This document shows positions 1 through 10,834 of a DNA stretch of 64,000 nt, piece after piece. Positions within the stretch are counted from its first letter, which is position 1. Each line of letters starts with the position of its first letter. The notes under the pieces are model-generated. The model was not told the origin of the DNA and did not search any database. It saw nothing but the letters and a program-made list of their open reading frames with translations. Origin of the DNA: Styela clava (lineage: Eukaryota; Chordata; Ascidiacea; Stolidobranchia; Styelidae); NCBI RefSeq assembly GCF_964204865.1, contig NC_135257.1:11740151-11804150 (forward strand), written 5' to 3'. Position numbers and translations under genes: made by a program.

Positions 1-191
1 AAAGAGAAATATTATAAAATTTCATCAGGACATTTTAAAACATAAATTAATCACTGCAAAAATTTTAAGTTGATCGTTGTTATAATAACTTATTCTACTG
101 TTCTACTCTACCCTTTCCAATTTCCGCTGTAAACCAACACAACGTAACTGATTTCGTTTATATGTTAGCGCCAATCGCATTGTGTGGATTA

Positions 192-1364
192 TAGAGATGT
201 ACCGATGTATCGGTATCGGGTATCGGTATCGGCAATATCGGTCATTTTTTCGGTATCGGCCATGTATCGGTATCGGTTAAATCAAGGCCATAATTTCCGA
301 TATATTTATCTTTTTGATATGGTCCAGAATATTTTAAAAGATAAGTTGGAATACTACTTTTTAATTTATTTTTTGTCTGGAGAGATCGTGAGCTATGAGC
401 CATACATGTCCCCACCCCCGCGAGAGAATAGGATTCACGTGTTTTTAGCTATTCATCAGCCAAACTAGCTCAACTAATTTTGCTATTTTCGCTGTCAAAT
501 TTTAGTATTGACATTTTTAATATTACATAGTAATTATGAAGAAATATATCAACACAGCACATAACAAAAAGCAACTAGGCGCCCAGTTTCAAATCATACA
601 GTGGAATTGGGGTCCTTATCAACGGCACATGGACTTTTGGCACGGGTATAAGTTCTGACTGTTTGTCGTCAAGTACGAGTGTCATTTAGTCCGTCGACAT
701 CGATAAACTAAATTCCGAAATTCAAAATATATGATAGCAATTGTAAAATATTTTATATTATAAAATAGTAAAGTAAAAAAACATCCTCGACGGTTATAGG
801 TAGGCCTTCTTTTTGTCGGTGCTGATTGATATTCTTTCATTTTGGCTTTGACTTATTGCGTCGACGATTACGATTAGCCACGAAATAAAATATTTGTAAA
901 ATGCTTTTAATCTGAACGTAGGACGGCGGCGCTAGAATGTGTGGGTGATATTCGATATTCTTTTAAACACGAATAACGATATTCGAAGGTCGCGATATTC
1001 ATATTAAGTTTAAATGGGACATCCGGGCATAATGAGTTTTCTAATTGAACACCGAGATTACTAGCGTTACTGTATAATGTATCTTAATCAGTTGAAGCAA
1101 ACACCAAACATTAATTTCATATTATGTGATATATCTTTTTTTTCGATCTGAAATAATGTGTACTATGAACAACGCTCAAAGACCATTGTTTTAACCCGTC
1201 TGCCCTACACAGCACACCTAATTAAGTAATAATTACATAGTATCGGTATCGGAATATCGGTAATATCGGCCTTTTTGTAGTATCGGCGTATCGGTATCGG
1301 TATCGGCGTTTTTGGCTGGTATCGGATCGGTATCGGCGACAAAAGTGGTATCGGTACATCTCTA
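192..1364. mobile_element. Non-autonomous hAT-type DNA transposon, TAGAGATG family
   Basis: The ends are inverted copies of TAGAGATGTACCGAT (192-206 and 1350-1364). Both subterminal regions are packed with the tandem motif ATCGGTATCGG (about 205-280 and 1240-1350), as expected of transposase-binding arrays in hAT elements. Flanks show an imperfect 8-bp duplication (GTGTGGAT at 182-189, GTGTGGAA at 1365-1372) with two extra bases on the left. The interior has no coding capacity, so this copy would need a transposase supplied in trans. Pieces of the same family recur at 13480-15935 and 29290-29470. Confidence 0.78.
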
Positions 1365-1667
1365 GTGTGGAATACTCTTAACCCCAATGTTTAATGATTA
1401 GTAAAATTTCACAATAATGTACCGATGCGATGAAACACATACCAAGTAAATAAGTCCAACCCAGATTTTACTGAATGCTGATGAATCATTCAATGTATAA
1501 ACACCATGAAACATAACAAACAAATAATTCTATCTACTTATTGTATCAAAAAAAATGGTAAATTTTGTTATGATCTATATCACAAAAATAAAAATTAGTG
1601 TTTTTAACATACACACTTTAATCACAGGCTATTTCACAGGCAACCCTATAACCAGGGTTGCCATATC

Positions 1668-2180
1668 GTGCTTATTTCTAAGATTTGTGTTTATTTTCTA
1701 GCCCTCGTCTTATAAAGTAACAATGTGCTTATTTCTAAGATTTGTGCTTATTTTCTAGCCCTCGTCTTATAAAGTAGCAATGTGCTTATTTCTAAGATTT
1801 GTGCTTATTTTCTAGCCCTCGTCTTATAAAGTAACAATGTGCTTATTTCTAAGATTTGTGCTTATTTTCTAGCCCTCGTCTTATAAAGTAACAATGTGCT
1901 TATTTCTAAGATTTGTGCTTATTTTCTAGCCCTCGTCTTATAAAGTAACAATGTGCTTATTTCTAAGATTTGTGCTTATTTTCTAGCCCTCGTCTTATAA
2001 AGTAACAATGTGCTTATTTCTAAGATTTGTGCTTATTTTCTAGCCCTCGTCTTATAAAGTAACAATGTGCTTATTTCTAAGATTTGTGCTTATTTTCTAG
2101 CCCTCGTCTTATAAAGTAACAATGTGCTTATTTCTAAGATTTGTGCTTATTTTCTAACCCTCGTCTTATAAAGTAACAAT
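1668..2180. repeat. 57-bp minisatellite, nine near-identical copies
   Basis: Nine head-to-tail copies of a 57-bp unit start at 1668, followed by a partial tenth copy from 2181. Each unit has two related halves that both begin GTGCTTATTT. Copies differ by only one or two bases, such as GTAGCAAT for GTAACAAT in the second unit and CTAACCC for CTAGCCC in the last full unit. The array begins 15 bp inside the hAT left terminus, so the unit incorporates subterminal transposon sequence. Confidence 0.95.
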
Positions 2181-2461
2181 GTGCTTATTTCTAAGAAAAT
2201 TGCTTATTTTTGAGTTGCGTGCTTATTTTGTCTTAGAAAAATGGGTGTTTTGAGTACAAAGCTTCCGTGGTAACGAGGGACCATGTTTATTATTATACGT
2301 AATGTGCATCCACGCTTTGCTGTGGTATTATTATGAAATATCACTCATCCACGTTCCACCGTGACCTAATGTCGCAGTCTCACTTACTTCCATCGCCGAC
2401 CGTTTCTGTTAACGGTAAGGTTTGCGGTATTTCCAGACAAACTGTGACTCGGTTACAATAG

Positions 2462-2707
2462 TTTCTGCTGGTTGCTTGCTTTTTAGGGACAATCCATAAT
2501 TTAAACAACGAGTTCCGCCTACAGCCGCATACAGCAATTGTCACAGGAGTTCTTGCAACATATGCTCAGACAAAAATGCTGTCAGAACTCGGAAATCAGC
2601 CCTTTTCAATATCCGTTGGTGCCCCCGACCAAAACGAAGTGAAACATTTTTTTTTGGTTATCAAATTCTTTGGCTCTAGAGTTTGGGTGCGTATTCTCGA
2701 CTTGTGA
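2462..2707 (+). pseudogene. hAT transposase fragment (decayed)
   Basis: A reading frame open from 2462 to a stop at 2705-2707 reads ...ELGNQPFSISVGAP... followed by a hydrophobic VIKFF segment. This resembles the hAT transposase region in which a 'PFS/YS...D.S' stretch precedes a '...VVRFF' strand of the RNase-H-like fold. The catalytic Asp expected after 'PFSIS' is not present (VGAP instead). There is no start, and an in-frame stop (TAG, 2459-2461) precedes it. It lies inside a TIR-bounded hAT element, which supports the call. Family assignment is from memory of motifs only. Confidence 0.5.
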
Positions 2708-3148
2708 TCCGTGCCCTGTGAGGCCTCCGCCCCTATGATTTTGTGCTTTTCGTGATTACGGGGATGCATGCAACCTTGTTCGAAGCGACTTCCAATAAAA
2801 ATAACTCGAGTGGATAAAAATTAGTGGGAAAAAGACTAGAAGGGTATGAGAAGGTGTATGATTCCTTTCTCATTTTTATTCTGCGGTCCCGCCGTTGTTG
2901 GGTACCCCCCAAAATAACCTTTTCATACCTGTGCTTATTTTTGGCTCAAGGTGGAGGGTAACCCTGCCTATAACAGAGTAACAAAAAATCGCTTGGTGAA
3001 TTTTGTAAACGTATTTTTAAGCGCATTGGAATTACAGAAAAACTACGGTTGCGCACCAGTAACGATGTAAAATTCAACACACAGCTTGCAAAAAGAAATT
3101 TGCAAAATTAGAAAATTTATCAAAAACCTTGTGCAGTATACTTTACGC

Positions 3149-4559
3149 CAGTTGTCGGCAACCACCGGGCCGCGGCCCATCGCCGGTCCGCGGAAAAGTT
3201 ACTGCCGGTCCGCGGAGAGGTGACACGAAAACGGATAATGCCCTTATAAAGCTTCTACAGTCTAACCACAGACCCTACGACTAAAAAACAGCACCCAACA
3301 GTAAACCAGACAAACACAACACCAGGGGTCGAAAAAATGCGTTCCGCAAGCTAATCTGTTGCGGCCCTTGAACGACCCGACATTTAATAACTGAAACCAA
3401 AATTAATCCCAAATTTATTATTGTCTTTACACGGATTTATGTGGTGACAAGTGCTGCTGTACGGAGCTATTTATGTAACAAGTAGCGTCAGTTGTATGTC
3501 GTTCGAGTCAATTATTATTTTTAAAATTTGAAAATGTCTGGAAAACGGAGCGACGCGAGTCGAGCATTCCAAAGTGCTTGAACGGAAAAATATTTTTCTT
3601 TCTTGCGCATTCCAAAACCGGTTCGCTCGATATGCCCAGTCAGCATCGCAGTTGTTGAGGGTTTCAATGTTAAACTCGTTACGAAACGAGTCGTCGAAAA
3701 TTCGACCCCGAGACCTGGGACTGCGCCACAGCTGATCTGTGCGACAGTGCAAAACGTGTACTAAAATGCATAACACTTGGATTAAATTTCGTACTCGCTT
3801 GTCAGATCATCATTTGGACGACGAGTTGCCATAAAAACATGATCTTTCACATTGATAATAAGTACATAAAAACAATGTATTGTTGCATGATAAAAAAAAA
3901 CGCCAGATACATATACATCTCATTGGGACAGGCTTTCAACACAGCAATAGAAGGGTAGCGATGCGAATGCGCCATATTTTGAAGTTTATTTATGGTAGCG
4001 ATTGTTCGAAGGCGGAAATATTGCGGCCCGCGCGCTACCGGAAATGTTTTTATTTTGCCCGCATGAAGTTTGCCGACCACTGCTTAACACTATTGAGCAA
4101 CATGTCTGATTTCATAAACAATTGCCAGGTCGGTATGTCGCAATAATGCTGGGTCAATTGTTTTCTCTACGCCCGTATAAGAATGTCTCTCATCAGTCCG
4201 ACTAAGATTTCCCCAACAAAACGATACAGGCTTTGTTAACTTTCCCGGGATCTTAATGTGAGGCCTGGTTTTCAATATTGATAACTACAAAAACGAAATA
4301 TCGAAATAGGCTGAAAGTAAGAAACACGTTACGTGTGTCAATGTCGACCATATCTCAAATATGGGAACAGTTATTGGTCATCAAACAAATACAGATATCG
4401 CATTAAATAGCATCACCGTCGTTTTTAGTATATTGTCAGCATAAATTTTCTAATGCGTGTAATTTATTGCATAGGCTTAGTTCGTATGTAAAAGGTGGTC
4501 CGCCAGAAGTTTGGTCAAGCTTTACCGGTCCGTCACTTGAAAAAGGTTGCCTACCACTG
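3149..4559. mobile_element. hAT DNA transposon with exact 8-bp TSD
   Basis: Left end CAGTTGTCGGCAACC (3149-3163) and right end GGTTGCCTACCACTG (4545-4559) form a 15-bp TIR with two mismatches, the CAGNGGTCGGCAACC type common in hAT elements. The exact 8-bp duplication CTTTACGC lies at 3141-3148 and 4560-4567. Length is 1411 bp. Subterminal GC-rich motifs (CCGGTCCGCGG) occur twice near the left end. Short frames inside are not recognisable as transposase, so the element appears non-autonomous. Confidence 0.9.
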
Positions 4560-4567
4560 CTTTACGC

Positions 4568-5716
4568 AACAACGTTAAACATACACGATGAAATACCTCC
4601 ATACAGGTAAACTTTATAAAGTTATTTTTGAGCGCATTGGAATTAGACGCAACAACATGTTTACCATACACGATAAAATACCTCTATGTAAACACCACGG
4701 TAAGAAACATCAAAAATCCACTAATTCCTATTATCTCTGTGCAAATATATCAAAATGTAAACATACGATTATTAACCCTAAAAAAACAAATCCGACAATA
4801 TAACTCGTACCCATTAAGATGAAATTAAAACGGCAAAATACCTTCATTCCGATTATAAAGACGCACTATTCCGCAACAATAATAAACATACTATCAAACA
4901 TTCTGTAAATACCGAATAAACAACTTCTTAAAAATCAGTAATCTTTCTCTCCGAAAATACATGCGAAAGCTCAAATATACGACCATGTGCACTGGAAGAA
5001 CATCACAAGAAATTTCATACCCCAATATCAAAAAGTAATGTATTGGTTCTATATAGACACCAAAAAGCTGAAATATAAACGATGATTCTCATACAGATAA
5101 ACAACAGTCATAATTGACTATCAAAAAATTAGAGTAATCTAATACACCGATTCCTAATGTCTAATGGCTAAAAATCATTGATTTCCAGCGATCATGTGGT
5201 AGGAACGATTAAATAATTTTATTCTCTCATTGCCGACCATTGAATATCCTTTACATTTGGCAAGTTATGACCGTAAAAATTTGTTTATGATCAGTTAATA
5301 AAATACTATCATAAAATGCAGAAGTCCCACTCACGATTTTTTTATTTCTTTTTTAAAAGTATATATCTATTTTACAAGGCAAAAATGTAAAATCGTACCT
5401 CGAACTCAAATGATAACATGTCCATTGATTTGATTGTCGAGTTATGTCTTCAAAACCCAAATGCGCAGCGCAAATACTTGCAATTTTTCTTCCATGGCGA
5501 GTAAGCAATTCGTTTGCTCATAACAGACATCAAAAAAATTACGGTTAATTTGACGACAAATTACTTCTGATAAAAAACAATCTAAATCGTTTCGCTTGCA
5601 CTAATCCTTATTAGACAAACAATCAAAAATCTTTCGTACGCCAAATGATTACAAGCTCTATCAGCTATCCAATTAATTACCGGTGACGCCAAAGTACAAA
5701 CAATCGCAAATCTTCT
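4568..5716. other. AT-rich intergenic stretch, no gene seen
   Basis: No coding exon, RNA gene or bounded transposon is recognisable. A degenerate repeat is visible: a phrase ending GAGCGCATTGGAATTA at about 4629-4645 also occurs near 3020-3040 on the other side of the hAT insertion. The phrase CATACACGATRAAATACCTC occurs at about 4581 and again near 4667. These look like old low-copy tandem repeats. Confidence 0.5.
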
Positions 5717-5724
5717 CTTTAGCG

Positions 5725-7879
5725 CAGCGTTTCCCAACCTTTTTTGGTCGCGGACTACTTTCTCACTGGCGAAAACCTTTGCGGACTCAACGTGAGTTTA
5801 TTGCAACCGTACTCTGTGTGAAGAAGTAATAAAACTAAACACAACAGAATTTTACCGAATTTCAAAATCGGAAATGCTACGCAATCACGCCTTTGTTAAA
5901 AGGGCCGACTTCTTTAGTGTATAAATGGCCTTTTCTGTCGCACAATATTCAATCCTTGACAACGACAAGAATTTAAAATGTGTTCTTATTTTAATTTAAT
6001 TGTGTTCATGGTCACTCGCAGAGTCGCGGTTGCGTTGACTTATGACAAGATCAAAGCAAGCATTACTTCTTTTAAATGCCACGGCAATCTGCGAACATAA
6101 TAATGTGAGAATATATTGCCCGGTTATATATAGTTTTGATATAAATTATTTGCGATCTTGCGAATTTGTTATCGCCGTTGTACAACTTGATTTAGTTCTT
6201 ATTAAAAATATAATTAGTATATTAGTAAATAAAATTAAAAAATATTCATCGCCTTGCTTAAAAATTAATTTAATTGTGATCATTTTAATCTGCGGTTGTC
6301 TTGATTTGGTACTTAAAAATACAATTAGTATATTAGTAAATCAAAAAAAAATAATCATTGCCTTGCTTTAATATTAATTTAATTGTGATCATCTCAATCT
6401 GCGGTTGTGTTGACGAAATAAAAGCAATACTATTCAGAAAATATCATGGCAATCCGTGGACCCAAAAATGCGTGGTAAAGTGTCCGATTATATATTTTGT
6501 TTTGATTCATATTTTTGTGAATTCGACAAATATGAGCTGTTCGTACAACAGTAAAGCCAGGAGTCGGCAACATTTTGTCGCTCGCAGGCCAAAATTAAAG
6601 GTTGCAAGTCATTGGTGGGCCGCGCATATTTTTAGAAAGTTGAAAGCCGGGCGTATGGCCAATGAATCACATTTTTTCACACAGATCAGAAGTTAAATTT
6701 CTGTTATAAATTTCTAGAAAGTACAACTTGATTTGGTATTTATTAAAAATACAATTAGTATATTAGTAAATCAAAAAAAAAATAATCATTGCCTTGCTTT
6801 AATATTAATTTAATTGTGATCATCTCAATCTGCGGTTGTGTTGACGAAATAAAAGCAATACTATTCAGAAAATATCATGGCAATCCGTGGACCCAAAAAT
6901 GCGTGGTAAAGTGTCCGATTATATTTTGTTTTGATTCGTATTTTCGTGGATTCGACAAATATGAGCTGTTCGTACAACAGTAAAGCCAGAAGTCGGCAAC
7001 ATTTTGTCGCTCGCAGGCCAACTATAAAGATTGCAAGTCATTGGTTGGCCGCGCATATTTTCGGAAAGTTAAAAGCCGGACGTATGGCCAATGAATCACG
7101 TTTTTTCACACAGATCAGAAGTTAAATTTTAAGCAGCGCCCGAAGACTGACAATTTAAATATTGAACCAATTGCACTTAGCGTTCAACTTTTCTGCGTTT
7201 TGTTGCCATTGAATGCTTAATTATAATTAATTTACAGGCTCATTCAACGAGTAATTGTAAATTATATACTTGTTCGGTTATGATATAATTTAGTCTAAAC
7301 GTGCCGCAAAATAAATTCTGTCACGTGAAAAATATAATCGTAAAAACGGCTGTTTTGTTACTATAATACTACGAATACTACGGTAGCACCCGAAATTTTG
7401 CATTTGCAACATGTCTAAAAAAGCGTTTTTGAAAAACTTATGGTGTTTTCAGTTTTATTTTCAGTATTTTGCATTGCCGCTTTCCAATTTAGAAAATTTA
7501 GGTTGCCATTGACACCTACCAGAAAAATTATTCCTCGAGCAACAACGACTAAATCCAATCGTTTGATTAAGCGACGCGCACAAGTGCAAGTGACCTGTCG
7601 CGTCACCTGTTACCAAATTTTCGAATAATAAATTGCTATTCTAACAATTGAATATTCGAATATATGCAGAGCCCTACTCATTCAGTATCCAGAAATTATT
7701 GGCTCGATTAATGTCATATGAATAAACTTGCTTTTCATGTAAATTCTAACGTAAATCGCGGCTGATGGTTAAGTTTCGCAAAAACGTTTGCGCCCGCAGT
7801 GAATTTCTGGCTAGTTGCGGACTCATTCAAACGCTCCGCGGACTCATTCGAGACCGCGGACTCGAGTTGGGAAACGCTG
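5725..7879. mobile_element. Composite hAT transposon, left-hand copy flanking trypsin A
   Basis: Ends are CAGCGTTTCCCAACC (5725) and GAGTTGGGAAACGCTG (to 7879), flanked by an exact 8-bp TSD, CTTTAGCG (5717-5724 and 7880-7887). Length is 2155 bp. The subterminal zones carry repeated 'GCGGACTC' motifs. The interior holds a direct duplication and pieces of a second hAT family. A shorter, inverted relative lies at 10835-12148. Frames of about 110 codons inside are repetitive non-host sequence. Confidence 0.9.
6182..7310. repeat. Internal direct duplication and nested hAT fragments
   Basis: A block of roughly 420-540 bp starting with GTACAACTTGATTTRGT occurs at about 6180-6705 and again at about 6720-7130. 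Each copy contains a start CAGGAGTCGGCAACATTTTG or its one-base variant (near 6558 and 6987) followed by sequence matching, in reverse orientation, the hAT element at 25713-26164. Only the second copy continues through most of that element, to about 7310. The far terminus of the nested element was not found. Confidence 0.7.
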
Positions 7880-7887
7880 CTTTAGCG

Positions 7888-8330
7888 GTTTCAAAGATTA
7901 AAAGGATAAGCAAACGAATTTTTTCTCTCGCGGTCATTTCAAACCGCGTCACCCTGAAAGCTAGGACCCAAAGGACTGGACTCACCCACCCACCGGGGGA
8001 CCAACCTGACCCACCGCAATCGGGAATACATGATTTACTACTTGTATTGGTGCCCATTAGTAAACAAAATTCAAATGCCATTTTTCGGCGAAACCATTGT
8101 TTTTTTTTTTAAATGACGTTTTGCTATCTATCAGAATCATAAACCTACTATCACAGATAATGCGCTAATGATCACTTGTGACTCTATTAGCTATAATATC
8201 CGCGATGCACACATCTATTGGACGAACATAGTTGAGTAAAGTATTATTTTTTATTTCAACCATTTATTAGAATTAAATTTGATAAAATTCAAGCAATTAA
8301 GAATAATCCAGTCCAGGCGTGTCCTGTCCT
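7888..8330. other. Intergenic and 3' flank of trypsin A
   Basis: No gene is seen. A TTTATT at about 8263-8268 reads AATAAA on the minus strand, roughly 70 bases past the trypsin A stop, and may be its polyadenylation signal. Confidence 0.4.
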
Positions 8331-8333
8331 CAA

Positions 8334-10392
8334 TTACATGTTGCTGGTGATCCAGGATCTGTAGTATGCTACATCAGTGTAGACACCTGGTTGATTGACC
8401 TGAGCGCATCCATAGCCCCATGAAGTGATTCCGGCAATAGTTGTGGAACCTTGAATGTAGGCAGGTCCACCAGAGTCACCCTGCACAAAATAGAATAAGT
8501 AGATGGAGAGTTCATATTAGTTTTATGCCCTCGGGTGCGTATTCAATAAAGACTATGACATTTCAATATTTTCTAATTATAATTTAATATTGAAATATAT
8601 TTAGTTTTGCCAAATATAAAATAAGTAACTAAGTGCATGGAATTGTTTCGCTCCTAGTGGTGCTCAAATCGAACATCAGCTTTTAAGAATAGACTTTCCG
8701 AATTTCATAATTAACAAAACATACCTGGCAAGAGTCTTCTCCACCAGCCATATTTCCCATGCAGATCATTCCAGCTAAAATGTCACCGTTGTATGAAAGT
8801 CTGGCATTGCAGTCATTTGTAGAAATGACCTCCACATTCACAGATTGCAAGTTGTTTGGAAGATTTTGAACTTGAAAGTAATATATATTGAAATTATTTT
8901 TAGAATTATTTTGATGAATAGAATTATTTGATATTTTGGAAAATTTAAGGTCCGAGCTTTAAAGTGAAAGCGTGAAGTGCATTGTAATTGAACAAAATAT
9001 TCAACCTGAAATATTAATTTTAAAGTATTTGTATGTATTGGATGTTACCCAATGCTGTATCACTGATGTTTGTACACTAAAATCAAAACTGTGAAGTCTT
9101 ATGTTTTGAAAGTGTTGGAGTTGGAAGTTGAGTCGTATTCTCTTTGGGATCCTTTTAGCCCATGGTTATCTGGAGTAGGAATCGGAAATTTCAGAAGTCA
9201 AAATTTGGAGATTGAATTCTCGACAGAATTAGAATAATGTTTGTAACATTAAAATTTTGTCGGCCGATTTCATGGGTTAAAGCCAGAATCGGATTTTGAA
9301 TGGCTTAGTGAAGTCATATGGGATTTTTCGAATCCACAGCCCTGTGCATGATTTGACTCGTGAATATATGATATAATGAAAATGAAGCTTTTTAGTAAAG
9401 CTATAGACTTTGCTGCGATAAAACGGCAACACGACGCATTAAAATGATGAATCAACGTTTTCATTTGTGTTTATAACCAATGCTAGTCGATGTCTGAAAA
9501 TTGAAAACTCACTGATGCCAGAGTTGGTGTCTCCCCATCCAGCGACAGTTATGCCAGTGCCAGCGGAAGGTGCAGATAATTGTAAAGGTGCTGAGGCAAT
9601 AGTCGAACTAAAGCTGAATGATGACTAAAACAAAAAATCAATTTAATATCGCGTTTATGTGAATATATTCTAATGATATTTTTGTTGCATCAGCGGACTT
9701 GGTACATTATTAGTGCATCTTTATGGCGTAACATGTAGTAGGCAAAAACTCACTGCAAGCTGCAAAATCATGATGTCATTTTGGATTGTGTTGGAGTTGT
9801 ATTGAGGATGAACCACTTTTCCGCTAACGGAGATGGTAACTCCACCACTACTACGAGTTACAGTCCCAGCAGTTACAGTTAATCCAATGAGATTCCTATG
9901 AAAAGTAAATATCATTAATTTGTCATCGCTGCCAATACCAATGTTCGGATACATAACTCTATGAATGACACGATGATGTTTCGATTTCTAATTTGTCATT
10001 TTTATATGAAATGTATTTATGTGAGAGACATTACATTTAGCTTTATTTTTATACGAAATGATGTATATTAAAATTCTTACTGTTCGCAGTGAGCAGCAGA
10101 GAGGACTCGGTTAGCTGAAATGATTGTTCCGCCACAGAAGAATGAGCCACTTTTTTCCTGGAAGACTATGGACGGGAACTGGCCATTAGAGGCAGCAGTA
10201 CCACCAATAATCTTGTCGGCATTAACACCTGAACAAACGTAAATTACTAAAAATTGGCTTTGACAGAAAATATTAACTAATATACATTTCATTTAGAACT
10301 ATGCGAATAGAAACTTTTCAGATTTGCCGTATATATTACGCAAGAAATTACTTACCACAAAGACAGAGAACTGCGATGAGTAAAAGTTTCAT
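8334..10392 (-). CDS. Trypsin-like serine protease, copy A
   Basis: Secreted S1-family endopeptidase predicted to cut after Arg/Lys. Six exons join in frame: 10356-10392, 10081-10228, 9754-9895, 9513-9624, 8725-8870, 8334-8480; all introns are GT-AG. The 243-residue product begins [12 protein letters not shown] (signal peptide). A very short pro-segment ends ADK and the mature chain starts IIGG, so activation needs cleavage after Lys. The catalytic triad is visible: His in AAHC (exon 2), Asp in NDIMIL (exon 3), Ser in GDSGGP (exon 6). DSCQGDSGG places Asp at the S1-pocket base, and SWGYGC plus PGVY supply the pocket glycines, which fits trypsin specificity. Six mature cysteines fit three disulfides. 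Copies B and C have the same exon lengths; copy A is the most diverged in flanks and introns. Inverted hAT elements lie on both sides. Confidence 0.94.
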
Positions 10393-10451
10393 TCTTATTG
10401 ATTCGTTCGACGATTCCAATAAACTGATGATTTAGATTACGAAGAGCTCCT

Positions 10452-10458
10452 CTTTATA
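10452..10458 (-). promoter_or_regulatory. TATA box of trypsin A
   Basis: TATAAAG on the minus strand lies about 60 bases upstream of the ATG. The equivalent position in copies B and C holds TATAAAA, so the core promoter is conserved across the array. Confidence 0.7.
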
Positions 10459-10826
10459 CTTTTGGGAATGCTACTAAAGACACGCCTGCAAAGTAAACAT
10501 TGATGTATTTTTGTCTCTATGATGACTATTTACAGTGAGTTATCTTTCCATTACCGTGTTCGTGACGTAAGTGAACTAAAATCTGTCGAATTCTCATGAC
10601 TTTCAATTTTACAAACGATGTATGGGTTGCTACTTCGCTTAGGTGTAGGACGGCATCTAATCACGTGTGGACAGTATACTGTATTACCTCCTCTAAGTTG
10701 AAGATATGTTCGACAGAATATGCAAGGTTCAGTGTTGATTCTGAAATTTGATCGTACGGTTAATGTGATCAAATCAAATGCACCACGGAGTCACGTATTT
10801 TGAAAACAAAATACTGTCGTTGAGTT
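10459..10826. other. Upstream region of trypsin A
   Basis: Only faint similarity to the corresponding upstream regions of copies B and C. No gene, repeat boundary or other element was recognised before the 8-bp TSD of the next hAT element (10827). Confidence 0.4.
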
Positions 10827-10834
10827 AGATAGAC

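Larger units (their letters stand above)
1653..2966. mobile_element. hAT DNA transposon with exact 8-bp TSD
   Basis: The element starts CAGGGTTGCC (1653) and ends GGTAACCCTG (2966), a 10-bp TIR with one mismatch. It is bracketed by an exact 8-bp duplication, CCTATAAC, at 1645-1652 and 2967-2974. Length is 1314 bp. The left third is a 57-bp minisatellite and the middle carries a decayed transposase-like reading frame, so the copy is non-autonomous. Confidence 0.9.

Noticed and set aside
1668-2200. Regular 57-bp repeats as a CRISPR array
   Set aside because: Units are directly contiguous with no unique spacers, and they lie inside a eukaryotic hAT element.
6042-7125. Several frames of 60-110 codons as small genes
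   Set aside because: They lie wholly in a TSD-bounded hAT, two are duplicates of each other, and none shows domain or splice signals.
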